Assembly (NCBI RefSeq): GCF_001279525.1 | Contig: NZ_LGDY01000091.1 | Location: forward strand, 1-64,000 | DNA length: 64,000 nt | Reading direction: 5' to 3' | Origin: Nocardia sp. NRRL S-836 | GTDB lineage: Bacteria > Actinomycetota > Actinomycetes > Mycobacteriales > Pseudonocardiaceae | In this document: positions 43,759 through 52,471 of the stretch, piece after piece | Position numbering within the stretch: position 1 is the stretch's first letter | Layout of the letters: each line of letters begins with the position of its first letter | The notes under the pieces: generated by a model | What the model was told of the DNA's origin: nothing | The model's database searches: none | The model's input: only the letters and a program-made list of their open reading frames with translations | Made by a program: the position numbers and the translations under genes

Positions 43759-44171
43759 CCGACCAGCAGCGGCAGGCCCAGTTCGTCGAGGCCTACCTCC
43801 GGCACCGCTTCTCCGACCGGCTCGACCACTTCGAACGCGGCCGCAGGCGGTACTCCGGCGCTCGCACGTGGACGGTCGCGATCGCCGCCGCCCTCTACAT
43901 CGCCGCGGCGGCGGCCGCGGCCGTGGGAATGGCGGACGGACCGCGCCGCGCGCTGTGGGGCTTCACGGCCACAACCCTTGCGGCACTTGCCACCGCGGTC
44001 GCCGCGTTCGAGGCGACGTTCGGCTTCCGCAGGCTGGCGCGGGAGAACGCCATCACCTCCGTCGCGCTGCAACGGCTCGCGGTGGACGGCCCCACCCCCG
44101 AGGACGTCGACGACGAGCGCCTGGTCGCATTCGTGACCGAAGTGGAGTCCGTGCTCAGGTACGGGCGCTGA
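43755..44171 (+). CDS. SLATT domain membrane protein
   Basis: 138 residues. Starts ATGA-overlapping the SLOG-SLATT fusion gene. Two membrane segments (about 38-58 and 68-88) are flanked by FVEAYLRHRFSDRLDHFERGRRRYSG and RLARENAITSVALQRLA helices, the SLATT pattern. Probably forms a membrane complex with the fusion protein; pore or effector function is inference. Confidence 0.85.
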   Translation: MTDQQRQAQFVEAYLRHRFSDRLDHFERGRRRYSGARTWTVAIAAALYIAAAAAAAVGMADGPRRALWGFTATTLAALATAVAAFEATFGFRRLARENAITSVALQRLAVDGPTPEDVDDERLVAFVTEVESVLRYGR

Positions 44172-44318
44172 TTCCGCAATAGATCAAAAACGGGCCGGGA
44201 AAGCGTTTTCTGACTTGGTACGCTCTGTGGGGGGTCGGTCACGGAAAGCGCTGGTCTGGTGTTTTCGTGATCCCGTTGTCATGATGACCTCATCCCCCGA
44301 TGCGGAAGCAGGCACGAC

Positions 44319-44519
44319 ATGACTTGGGCGCGTACCCCTTTGGCCGAGCCTGACACCGGCACGTTTGCCGAGGCCAAGGCTCTGGAAAAGGAGCACAGCA
44401 CGATCCAGAACAGCAAGGCCGCGCGCACCGTCGCGTGTCACGCGACCGACGCCCTGGACTGCGCCGACCTGCTCGAGATGCTCGGACTGACGGCTGCCGA
44501 CGGCAAGTCGCGGGTGTAA
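44319..44519 (+). CDS. Conserved small actinobacterial protein
   Basis: 66 residues from ATG 44319. Sequence MTWARTPLAEPD, then FAEAKALEKEHS and DALDCADLLEMLGL, with two Cys. Similar small proteins are common in actinobacteria; I know no function. Its last 82 bp overlap the opposing DUF2306 gene. Confidence 0.7.
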   Translation: MTWARTPLAEPDTGTFAEAKALEKEHSTIQNSKAARTVACHATDALDCADLLEMLGLTAADGKSRV

Positions 44520-45121
44520 CCCCTCGACTGGATCCACCACTCGGCGACCAGCAGGTTCACCACGAACGACAGCCAGTTCGCGGTGGCGAAGACCAGCAGC
44601 CCGTCTGCCTCCGGCAGCAGGCCGCCGAGCAGCAGCCCCCACAGCCTGCCGGTCACGGCGGCGCCCGTCAGCGCGAACCCGCGGATCATCCAGATCCGGT
44701 GTGCGCCGAACTGGCGTCGTCGTGCCGTTCGCAGGCCGTGGACGGCGCTCGCGAACCACAGCACGGACAGCACCGTGAGCGGTCCCGACGCCGCCAGCCC
44801 GTTCAGCGACAGCTGCGCGCAGACGACGCCGAGCACCGACGACGGCAGGACGGCCCCGAAGTAGACCCGGCCCAGCACCCGGTGCACGCGCGGGTGCCGG
44901 GCGCGCAGTCGCGGCCAGAACTGCGAGACACCCGCCAGGACGGCGACCGTTCCGGTGAAGATGTGGGCGACCAGCAGGCCGTAATGCACCGGGCCGTGCA
45001 GTCCCGGCCGCGCCTGTGCCATGTCCAATGTCACGTAGGCGCTCGCGGCGAACGCCGTGATGGCCAGAACCACGAATCCCGACACCGCCAACCAGGCGGC
45101 GTACCCCCACGAAGTTTTCAT
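44438..45121 (-). CDS. DUF2306 family membrane protein
   Basis: 227 residues from ATG 45121. Five or six membrane segments with HIFTGTVAVLAGVSQFWPRLRARHPRVHRVLGRVYFG and FGAHRIWMIRGFALT, the DUF2306 family pattern with conserved His/Arg, perhaps heme- or quinone-related. The frame extends past the last membrane segment over the opposing 66-residue ORF (82 bp overlap), so its last ~25 residues may be incidental. Confidence 0.85.
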   Translation of the reverse strand: MKTSWGYAAWLAVSGFVVLAITAFAASAYVTLDMAQARPGLHGPVHYGLLVAHIFTGTVAVLAGVSQFWPRLRARHPRVHRVLGRVYFGAVLPSSVLGVVCAQLSLNGLAASGPLTVLSVLWFASAVHGLRTARRRQFGAHRIWMIRGFALTGAAVTGRLWGLLLGGLLPEADGLLVFATANWLSFVVNLLVAEWWIQSRGYTRDLPSAAVSPSISSRSAQSRASVA

Positions 45122-45200
45122 GGCGGTCAGCGTGTCAACGACGTCACCCGTTCGCCCTGGTGTGCGCCCCCGAGCGAGCAGTGGGGACCGCCCTACTGGG

Positions 45201-45428
45201 ATGATGCGGCTCATGCGGACGGTGGAGATCTCGGAAGAGCCGATCAGGCTGGGACAGTTCCTCAAGCTGGCCGCGCTGGCTGAGGACGGCGCGCACGCCA
45301 AGGAGCTCATCGAGGACGGGGAAGTCCACGTCAACGGTGCTGTGGAGCTGCGCAGGGGCGCCCAGCTGCGGGCGGGCGACGTCGTGGTGGTCGGCACCGA
45401 CGAGGTGCGCATTTCCGTTCGGCCGTAG
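45201..45428 (+). CDS. S4 RNA-binding domain protein
   Basis: 75 residues from ATG 45201 (45204 and 45213 also possible). The S4 fold is visible: IRLGQFLKLAALAEDGAHAKELIEDGEVHVNGAVELRRGAQL. Small S4 proteins of the YaaA/RlbA group bind structured RNA on or near ribosomes. It is divergent from the DUF2306 gene and stands alone. Confidence 0.88.
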   Translation: MMRLMRTVEISEEPIRLGQFLKLAALAEDGAHAKELIEDGEVHVNGAVELRRGAQLRAGDVVVVGTDEVRISVRP

Positions 45429-45802
45429 GTGGTTGCTCCGTTCAGCGGTAAGACAACGCTCAAAACAGGTCGAAGCGCAAGGGTCAGAAGACCTGTTTTC
45501 GACCACCGGCTCGTGCCGCACGTGACATTTTCGTCCCTTGTGGACACGGTCAATAGTCTTGTGGCTACTCGGTTTCCAGACGGTGAGACGCAGGTCACTT
45601 CCACCATTCGGGCGTGCCGGAAAACTTTTTTCCGCAGCCTGTAACGCGGACGCCGGAGCGGGCGAATCACGGTTTGCGAGCTTTGGTTTCCGGTACCGCC
45701 CTGTGGGAGGGGTGGTCCGGTCTGCCCGGAGTCTCGAAGGTCCTCGGGGTGACCTGCGCAGGTCCACGTCCGAATCGCCGCTGAGCCGGGGAGATCACAA
45801 CG
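45429..45802. promoter_or_regulatory. Leader region of the exopolysaccharide locus
   Basis: 374 bp before the priming sugar transferase gene. It has a 10-bp inverted repeat AAAACAGGTC (45462-45471) / GACCTGTTTT (45490-45499), perhaps the S4-gene terminator or an operator, and a smaller dyad CGGAAAA / TTTTCCG (45618-45634). Clear promoter boxes were not identified. GGGGAG at 45788-45793 is the ribosome site for the next gene. Confidence 0.45.
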
Positions 45803-47292
45803 ATGAGTGAGCAGGTCCGCTCTGCCCGTGACGCAGGCCACGGACGGGGATCGACGCTCAACCCTGAACGTGCACACCAACACAGACAGACGCACCCACC
45901 CGTTGCCGGGTGGGAGACGCGTTACCGCTACGCCGTGATCACGGCGGACGTGCTGACGACGGTGCTGCTCGTGGTGGCGGTGGGGGCCGTCATGCATTCA
46001 CGGCACGCGGCTTTCGGACCTCTTTCCCTTGCGTTGCTGGACATACTCACAGTGGTTGTCGTGGTCGGCTCGCTCGCGATCAACCGCGTCTGGACGCCGG
46101 CCGTGCTAGGTCAGGGTGCCGAGGAGTTCCGAAGACTCGGCCGGGGCTTGTTCGGCGCGGTGGTCGCTCTCGGTCTCGGTGCGCTCGCCGTCGACATCCC
46201 CGGCGCCCGCCTGTGGGTCTTCGTGGTCGTTCCCGCGATCGCCCTGGTCGCCTTCCCCCTCCGCTACGTCCTGCGCCGCCCACTGCACCGCGGCCGCGGC
46301 GAAGGCAGGTTCATGCTCTCCGTCCTCGCCGCCGGCAACCTGGAGACCGTCGAGGACCTCATCCACCGCACCCGCCGCATGGCCCACCTGGGCTGGCGCG
46401 TGGACGCGGTCTGCACGCTCGACGGCCGCGGCCGCGTGGGTCCGGACGTCGACGGCGTGCCCGTCGTCGGCTCGCCGACCAGGTCCGCCGCGGCGGCTAC
46501 CGCATCGTCGCCGTCACACCCGACGTCTACTGGACACCTCGCCGTCTGCAAGAGCTCGCGTGGGCGCTTGAGGGCTCCGGCACCGAGATGGTCGTCTCGC
46601 CGGGCCTGATGGAGGTCGCCGGTCCCCGCCTGCACATGAGCGCCGTGCTCGGCATGCCGCTGCTCCGGGTGAGCGAACCGGCGCTGACCGGGTTCCGCCG
46701 GCTCGTCAAGGGCGTCGTCGACAAGGTCGGCGCGTTCCTGCTGCTGCTCCTGCTGGCGCCGCTGATGTTCGCGGTGGCGGCGTTCGTGATGATCGACAGC
46801 CGCGGTCCGGTGTTCTACCGCCAGAAGCGCGTGGGCAAGGACGGCGCGCCGTTCACGATCATCAAGTTCCGCACGATGGTCACCAACGCCGACGTGTTGC
46901 GCACCAGGCTCGCCGCGGCCAACGAGGGCCACGGACTGCTGTTCAAGATGAAGAAGGACCCGCGCATCACCAAGGTCGGCTCGTTCCTGAGGCGCTACTC
47001 CATCGACGAGCTGCCGCAGCTGCTCAACGTCCTCACCGGCGCCATGTCGCTGGTCGGCCCGCGCCCGCCGTTGCCGGAGGAGAGCGCGAAGTACTCCTCC
47101 GACGTGCGGCGCCGCCTGCTCGTCAAGCCGGGGCTCACCGGGCTGTGGCAGGTGAGCGGACGCAGCGACCTCTCCTGGGAGGAGTCGGTGCGGCTGGACC
47201 TGCGCTACGTCGAGGACTGGTCCCTCGCCCTCGACGCGGTGATCCTGTGGAAGACGTTCCGAGCCGTGTTCGGCGGCCACGGGGCGTACTGA
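45803..47292 (+). pseudogene. Undecaprenyl-phosphate sugar (priming) transferase, frameshifted
   Basis: Two overlapping frames together make one bacterial sugar transferase of about 490 residues. The first (45803-46609) gives the N-terminal membrane segments and the start of the Rossmann-like domain up to DGVPVVG; the second resumes at LADQVRRGGYRIVAVTPD near 46471 and carries the catalytic C-terminus (FYRQKRVGKDGAPFTIIKFRTM, SIDELPQLLNVL, MSLVGPRPPLPEE, GLWQVSGRSDLSWEE). The shift is in 46465-46475, where relatives have a few more residues, so a small deletion is likely. Either a real knockout of the step that starts chain assembly on undecaprenyl phosphate, or a sequencing error. Confidence 0.85.
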
Positions 47293-47358
47293 TGTGCCAA
47301 GGCCTCCAGGGGGAGGGGAGTGGATCAGTCTGGACCAACGACAGGCCGGAGGAGAACA

Positions 47359-48216
47359 ATGTTTCGGCGAATGCTGGCGATCGCGACGACCGCCGGACTG
47401 CTCGGCGCCGCTGTGGCGGTGCCGGCCGTGGCGGCTCAGCCCGAGGTGGAACTGACCTCGAGCGCGGCCGTGGTGCGGCCGGGTGAGCAGTTCACGGTGA
47501 CGGTGCAGCTCACCAACATCAACGGTTTCACGATCCTGCAGCCCACGGCCAGGTTGTTCAGCACCCCGCGGGCCCTCGCGGAGTACGCCACCCTGGTCGG
47601 CTGCACCGGTGCGGCGAGCTGCACGACGCTGACCGGTCCCACCGGGCCGACCGGGTTCCAGGCGGCGCTGGCCGAGGCCCTCGGCGGCTACCGGTCCGCG
47701 ACCGTCACGTTCACCCTCGCGGTGAAGCAGGACGCGGTCGGCGGTACCGGCACGTTGCAGGCGCAGCTGTCCGGCGCCAACTACGCGACGTTCCCCGTGG
47801 ACGGTCCACAACTGACCGTCCACACCGAAGCGGACCTGCAGGTGGCCGGCATCACCGGCACGCCCCGGCTCGGGCTCCTGGTGCCGCGCATCGACTTCAC
47901 CGTCGACGTGACCAACCACGGCCCGAACGCGTTGCTCAGCGGTGTGGTGACCACGACGCTGCCCCAGGGCGTCTCCGGCACCAGCGGCTCCTGCGCCGCG
48001 AGCGGCAGCACCGTCACCTGCCCCGTGCCCGTGCTGGCTCCGGGAGCGAGCACGAAGCTCGCCTTCTCGGTGCCCGTCCGGCTGCTGAACATCGGACTGG
48101 ACTACCGGTTCCGGGCCGCGCGCACTGGTTCGGACCCGATCGACCCGAACACGGCCAATGACAGCGCGAGTACACAGTGCACAGTCGTCAGCCTGGTGCT
48201 CGTCAGCTGCAGGTGA
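47359..48216 (+). CDS. Secreted DUF11 domain protein
   Basis: 285 residues from ATG 47359, with GGAGGAGAA 2-8 nt upstream. A signal peptide ends near AVAAQ; the rest is two beta-sandwich regions, the first VRPGEQFTVTVQLTN and the second FTVDVTNHGPNALLSGVVTTTLPQGV, typical of DUF11 adhesion-like repeats. It contains paired Cys (GCTGAASC; GSCAASGSTVTC). Probably a cell-surface or matrix protein of the exopolysaccharide locus. Confidence 0.82.
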   Translation: MFRRMLAIATTAGLLGAAVAVPAVAAQPEVELTSSAAVVRPGEQFTVTVQLTNINGFTILQPTARLFSTPRALAEYATLVGCTGAASCTTLTGPTGPTGFQAALAEALGGYRSATVTFTLAVKQDAVGGTGTLQAQLSGANYATFPVDGPQLTVHTEADLQVAGITGTPRLGLLVPRIDFTVDVTNHGPNALLSGVVTTTLPQGVSGTSGSCAASGSTVTCPVPVLAPGASTKLAFSVPVRLLNIGLDYRFRAARTGSDPIDPNTANDSASTQCTVVSLVLVSCR

Positions 48217-48252
48217 TTGATCGCTCCCCGTCGATGTGTTGTGACGCAAGTG

Positions 48253-48299
48253 ATTCCGCTGGACGGCCTAATCGTGAGCATTGGGCCGCTCAGCGGAAT
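48253..48299 (+). terminator. Hairpin terminator
   Basis: Arms 48253-48268 and 48283-48299 (ATTCCGCTG-nn-CGGCC and its complement, two mismatches) follow the DUF11 gene. No T-run follows, so termination may be partial or the structure may act otherwise. Confidence 0.6.
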
Positions 48300-48441
48300 T
48301 CCTTGTAACGAAGGCAGGTACCGGCCCGAAGTTCACTGTGGAGAGTCGCGGCAGGCCGGTGGGAGAGCCGGTCCGCGGTGCGGCGACGGCGCCCGTGCCA
48401 CACCATCGTCTGGGGTAGTCAGGAAGTAGAGGTACACGCCC

Positions 48442-51400
48442 ATGTCCTTGTTCGATCCCAGGAACCGCCTGAGATCCGTGGGTGCGAAGGTGACGGCCGC
48501 GGCGGTGCTCGCGGCCGCTGTTGTCGTTCCGGCCGTGGTACTCGCTCCGGCCGCCCAGGCGGCGCCGTGTGACGCACCGGTGGTGAACAAGGTCGCGTGC
48601 GAGAACACCAGGGGCGGCGACGCCAACTGGTCGGTGAACGCGCTCGACGACTCGATCGTCGGCTACACGACCGACATCAGCGCCACCCCGGGCGGACAGG
48701 TCCAGTTCAAGGTCAAGACCGACGCGTTGTCCTACCGGATCGACATCTTCCGGCTCGGCTACTACGGCGGCGCCGGTGCCAGGCTGGTCCGCCAGCTCAA
48801 CCGCACCACCCCGCAGAACCAGCCGGTCAACTGCCTGCCCGACGCGGCCACCGCGCTCGTCGACTGCGGCAACTGGGCCGTGTCGCTCACCTGGGACGTG
48901 CCGTCGGACGCCGTGTCCGGCCTGTACTACGCCGTGCTGCACCGCAACGACACCGGCGGTGAGAACGAGATCGCGTTCGTCGTCCGCGACGACGCCAGCC
49001 ATTCGAAGATCCTCTTCCAGACCTCCGACGCCACCTGGCACGCCTACAACCGCTACGGCGGCAACAGCCTCTACTACGGCACCGGCCCCGGTGACGCGGG
49101 CTCGGCCTACGCGGTGAGCTACAACCGCCCCATCGCGAACACCGGCGACGAGAACTTCATCTTCAATGCCGAGGTGCCGATGCTGACATGGCTGGAGAAG
49201 AACGGCTACGACGTCAGCTACACCACCAACGTCGACACCGCGCGCCGCGGCAACCTGATCACCAACCACAAGGTGTTCATGGCCGTCGGCCACGACGAGT
49301 ACTGGTCCAAGGAGCAGCGCACGGCCGTCGAGAACGCCCGTGCCGCCGGTGTCCACCTCGCGTTCATGACCGGCAACGAGATCTTCTGGAAGCACCGCTG
49401 GGCCCCCAGCCTCGGCTCCTCGCCGACCGACTGGCGCACCGTCGTGACCTACAAGGAGACCAAGGCCAGCGCGAAGATCGACCCGAGTCCTGACTGGACC
49501 GGCAGCTGGCGCGACCCGCGGTTCACCACGGCACCCAACGGCGCCAGCCCGGAGAACGCCCTGCTCGGCCAGATCTTCACGGTCAACGGCCGGCGCGACG
49601 ACTCGCTGACCGTGCCCGCCGCCTACGGCAAGATGCGGCTGTGGCGCAACACCCCGCTCGCGTCCATGACCACCGGCGCCTACTCCTTCCAGCCGGGCAC
49701 GCTCGGCTACGAGTGGGACTCCGTGGAGGACAACGGCTTCCAGCCGCCCGGTGTCGCCCAGCTCTCCCGCACCACGGTGAACATGGACGGCCAGTACGTC
49801 CTGCAGAACTACGGTGACCTCTACGCGAGCGGCACCAAGACGCACGCGCTGACGCTGTACCGGCACGCGTCCGGCTCGCTGGTCTTCAGCGCCGGCACCG
49901 TGCAGTGGGCGTGGGGCCTGGAGGACGAGCACGCGTTCCGCACCGACACGCCGACCTCGGACGTGCGGATCAAGCAGGCGACCGTGAACCTGCTGGCGGA
50001 CATGGGCGTCCAGCCGACCACCCTGGAGCCGAACCTGTTCGCCGCCACTGCGAGCACCGACACCTCGCCGCCGTCGGTGGCGTTCGGCACCACGAACTCG
50101 CCGACCGTCGGCACCGGCTACACCTTCAACGGCACCGTGATCGACTCGTCCGGCCGCGTCGCCGGCGTCGAGGTCTCGGTGGACAACGGCGCCACCTGGC
50201 ACCCGGCCACCTGGACCGCGGGCACGGCGTCGTGGAGCTACACCCACACCTTCTCCAGCGCCGGTGCCAGGACGCTGAAGGTCCGCGCGGTCGACGACTC
50301 CGCGAACCTGTCCGCCGAGGTGTCCCGCGCCGTCACGGTCCTCGCCCGCGACTGCCCGTGCACCATCTGGCCGGAGAACGCCACCCCGGCCGTGCCGTCG
50401 ACCAACGACGGCGGCGCGATCGAGCTCGGCGTCAAGTTCCAGTCCACGGTGGACGGTTACGTGCGCGGTGTCCGGTTCTACAAGGGCACCGGCAACACCG
50501 GCGTGCACACCGGTTCGCTGTGGTCGGCCGGCGGTCAGCGGCTGGCGACCGGCACGTTCACCGGCGAGTCGGCGTCCGGGTGGCAGACGCTGACGTTCCC
50601 GACCGCCGTGGAGGTCTCGGCGAACACCACCTACGTCGCGTCGTACTTCGCGCCCAGCGGCCACTACGCCGGTGACGCCGACTACTTCACGAACGCGGCG
50701 GTGGGCCTGGAACCGCTGTCGGCCGCACGGGGCGTGTCCGGCAACCCGAACGGCGTGTTCCGCGGCGGGTCGTCGGGCTTCCCGACCGACAGCTACCGCA
50801 ACGCCAACTACTGGGTCGACCCGGTGTTCGCGCTCGACCCCGGCCCGGACACGCGTGCCCCCGGCACGTTGTCCACCGACCCGCTGAACCAGCAGGGCAG
50901 CGTCTCGCTCACACCGGCGATCAGCATCACCTACGACGAGCCGGTGACGCCCAGCTCGGCGCAGTTCTCGGTCAACGGCCCGAACGGCGGTGTCTCCGGC
51001 ACGATCTCGGTGGCGGCCAACGGTATGAAGGCCACGTTCACGCCGAACACCCCGCTGGCCGCCGGCACGACCTACGACGTGTCCGCGCGGGCGACCGACC
51101 TGTCCGGCAACACCCCGAGCCCGACCCTGTGGTCGTTCACCACCGGCAAGCCGCGCGCCGCGACGTGCCCGTGCACGGTGTGGGACGACTTCGCCGCCCC
51201 CGCGGTCAACGCGGTGAGCGACACCGACGCGGTCGAGCTCGGCACCAAGGTCCGCTTCGACGGCCGCGGCCAGGTGCTCGGCGTCCGCTTCTACAAGGGC
51301 TTCGGCAACTCCGGCACGCACACCGGTTCGCTGTGGTCCGCGAGCGGGCAGCGGCTCGCCACCGGCACGTTCTCCGGTGAGACGGCGAGCGGCTGGCAGA

Positions 51401-52455
51401 CGATGACGTTCAACCAGCCCGTCGACGTGCAGGCGAACACCACCTACGTGGTGTCCTACTACGCGCCGAACGGCCGTTACTCCGCGACCGGGGGCAGCTT
51501 CAACCAGAGCCACGACTACTACTCGCTGCACGCCCTGCGCGCGGGCACCGACGGGCCCAACGGCGTCTACCGCTACGGCGCGGGCGGTGGTTTCCCGACC
51601 GGCAACTACAACTCGACGAACTACTGGGTCGACGTGATCTGGCGCAACGGCGCGAACGGCGACAGCGTGCCGCCGACGCTGTCCGCGCGCACCCCGGCAC
51701 CGGGAGCCACCGGTGTCGCGCTGACCACGACGGTCACCACCACCTTCAGCGAACCGGTCGACCTCGCGTCGGCGCAGTTCTCCCTGAAGGACCCCGGTGG
51801 CGCCGGCACCTCCGGCGCGGTCAGCCTCTCCGCCGACGGCAGGACGGTCACGTGGACGCCGGACGCGCGGCTCGCACCGGGTACCCAGTACTCGGCCGAG
51901 ATGCGGATCTCCGACGTCAACGGCAACGCGATGACCGGCCCGGCCACGTGGTCGTTCACGACGACCTCGACGGTGACCTGCCCGTGCACGTTGTTCAGCG
52001 CCGCCGCGCTGCCCGCGGTGACCTCGTCCAACGACAACAACGCCTACGAGCTGGGCGTGCGGTTCACCGCGGCGGCCGACGGCCAGGTGTCCGCCGTCAA
52101 GTTCTACAAGGGCGCGGGCAACACCGGCACGCACACCGGGTCGCTGTGGGCGGCCGACGGCACGCGCCTCGCGACCGGCACGTTCGTGAATGAGACGGCG
52201 ACCGGCTGGCAGACGCTCGTGTTCGACACCCCGGTGCCGATCACCGCCGGCCAGACGTACGTGGCCTCGTACACGACGACCGTCGGCCGGTACTCGGCGG
52301 ACGCCGGGTACTTCAACCGCTCGGCGGTCAGCAGTCCACCACTGGCTGCGGCAGCATCACCGAACGGTGTGTTCCGCGGTGGTACCGGTTTCCCCGGAGA
52401 CACCTTCGGCGGAGCGAACTACTGGGTGGACGTCGTGTTCACCCCGGGAAGCTGA
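48442..52455 (+). CDS. Large secreted DMFase-like protein with three DUF4082 domains
   Basis: 1337 residues. After a signal peptide (cleavage near AQA-AP), residues ~60-530 match the N,N-dimethylformamidase large-subunit-like family (IDIFRLGYYGG, SDATWHAYNRYGG, VGHDEYWS). Then an Ig-like domain (~540-630), DUF4082 (~635-795), Big_5-like Ig (~800-905), DUF4082 (~906-1070), Big_5-like (~1075-1172) and DUF4082 (~1178-1337). Each DUF4082 opens with CPCT and has GVRFYKG-type, HTGSLW and GWQT motifs, so the module was triplicated. Proteins like this occur in actinobacterial polysaccharide clusters; whether the first domain is enzymatic is unknown. Confidence 0.9.
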   Translation: MSLFDPRNRLRSVGAKVTAAAVLAAAVVVPAVVLAPAAQAAPCDAPVVNKVACENTRGGDANWSVNALDDSIVGYTTDISATPGGQVQFKVKTDALSYRIDIFRLGYYGGAGARLVRQLNRTTPQNQPVNCLPDAATALVDCGNWAVSLTWDVPSDAVSGLYYAVLHRNDTGGENEIAFVVRDDASHSKILFQTSDATWHAYNRYGGNSLYYGTGPGDAGSAYAVSYNRPIANTGDENFIFNAEVPMLTWLEKNGYDVSYTTNVDTARRGNLITNHKVFMAVGHDEYWSKEQRTAVENARAAGVHLAFMTGNEIFWKHRWAPSLGSSPTDWRTVVTYKETKASAKIDPSPDWTGSWRDPRFTTAPNGASPENALLGQIFTVNGRRDDSLTVPAAYGKMRLWRNTPLASMTTGAYSFQPGTLGYEWDSVEDNGFQPPGVAQLSRTTVNMDGQYVLQNYGDLYASGTKTHALTLYRHASGSLVFSAGTVQWAWGLEDEHAFRTDTPTSDVRIKQATVNLLADMGVQPTTLEPNLFAATASTDTSPPSVAFGTTNSPTVGTGYTFNGTVIDSSGRVAGVEVSVDNGATWHPATWTAGTASWSYTHTFSSAGARTLKVRAVDDSANLSAEVSRAVTVLARDCPCTIWPENATPAVPSTNDGGAIELGVKFQSTVDGYVRGVRFYKGTGNTGVHTGSLWSAGGQRLATGTFTGESASGWQTLTFPTAVEVSANTTYVASYFAPSGHYAGDADYFTNAAVGLEPLSAARGVSGNPNGVFRGGSSGFPTDSYRNANYWVDPVFALDPGPDTRAPGTLSTDPLNQQGSVSLTPAISITYDEPVTPSSAQFSVNGPNGGVSGTISVAANGMKATFTPNTPLAAGTTYDVSARATDLSGNTPSPTLWSFTTGKPRAATCPCTVWDDFAAPAVNAVSDTDAVELGTKVRFDGRGQVLGVRFYKGFGNSGTHTGSLWSASGQRLATGTFSGETASGWQTMTFNQPVDVQANTTYVVSYYAPNGRYSATGGSFNQSHDYYSLHALRAGTDGPNGVYRYGAGGGFPTGNYNSTNYWVDVIWRNGANGDSVPPTLSARTPAPGATGVALTTTVTTTFSEPVDLASAQFSLKDPGGAGTSGAVSLSADGRTVTWTPDARLAPGTQYSAEMRISDVNGNAMTGPATWSFTTTSTVTCPCTLFSAAALPAVTSSNDNNAYELGVRFTAAADGQVSAVKFYKGAGNTGTHTGSLWAADGTRLATGTFVNETATGWQTLVFDTPVPITAGQTYVASYTTTVGRYSADAGYFNRSAVSSPPLAAAASPNGVFRGGTGFPGDTFGGANYWVDVVFTPGS

Positions 52456-52471
52456 CCAGGAGTTGATCCGA

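Noticed and set aside
46264..48249. A 661-codon minus-strand frame antisense to the sugar transferase and DUF11 genes
   Set aside because: No domains and a shadow-like composition; it opposes well-supported genes.
48268..52134. A 1288-codon minus-strand frame antisense to the DMFase-like gene
   Set aside because: Low-complexity Val/Gly/Arg-rich translation typical of the antisense of high-GC genes; the plus frame has signal peptide and domains.
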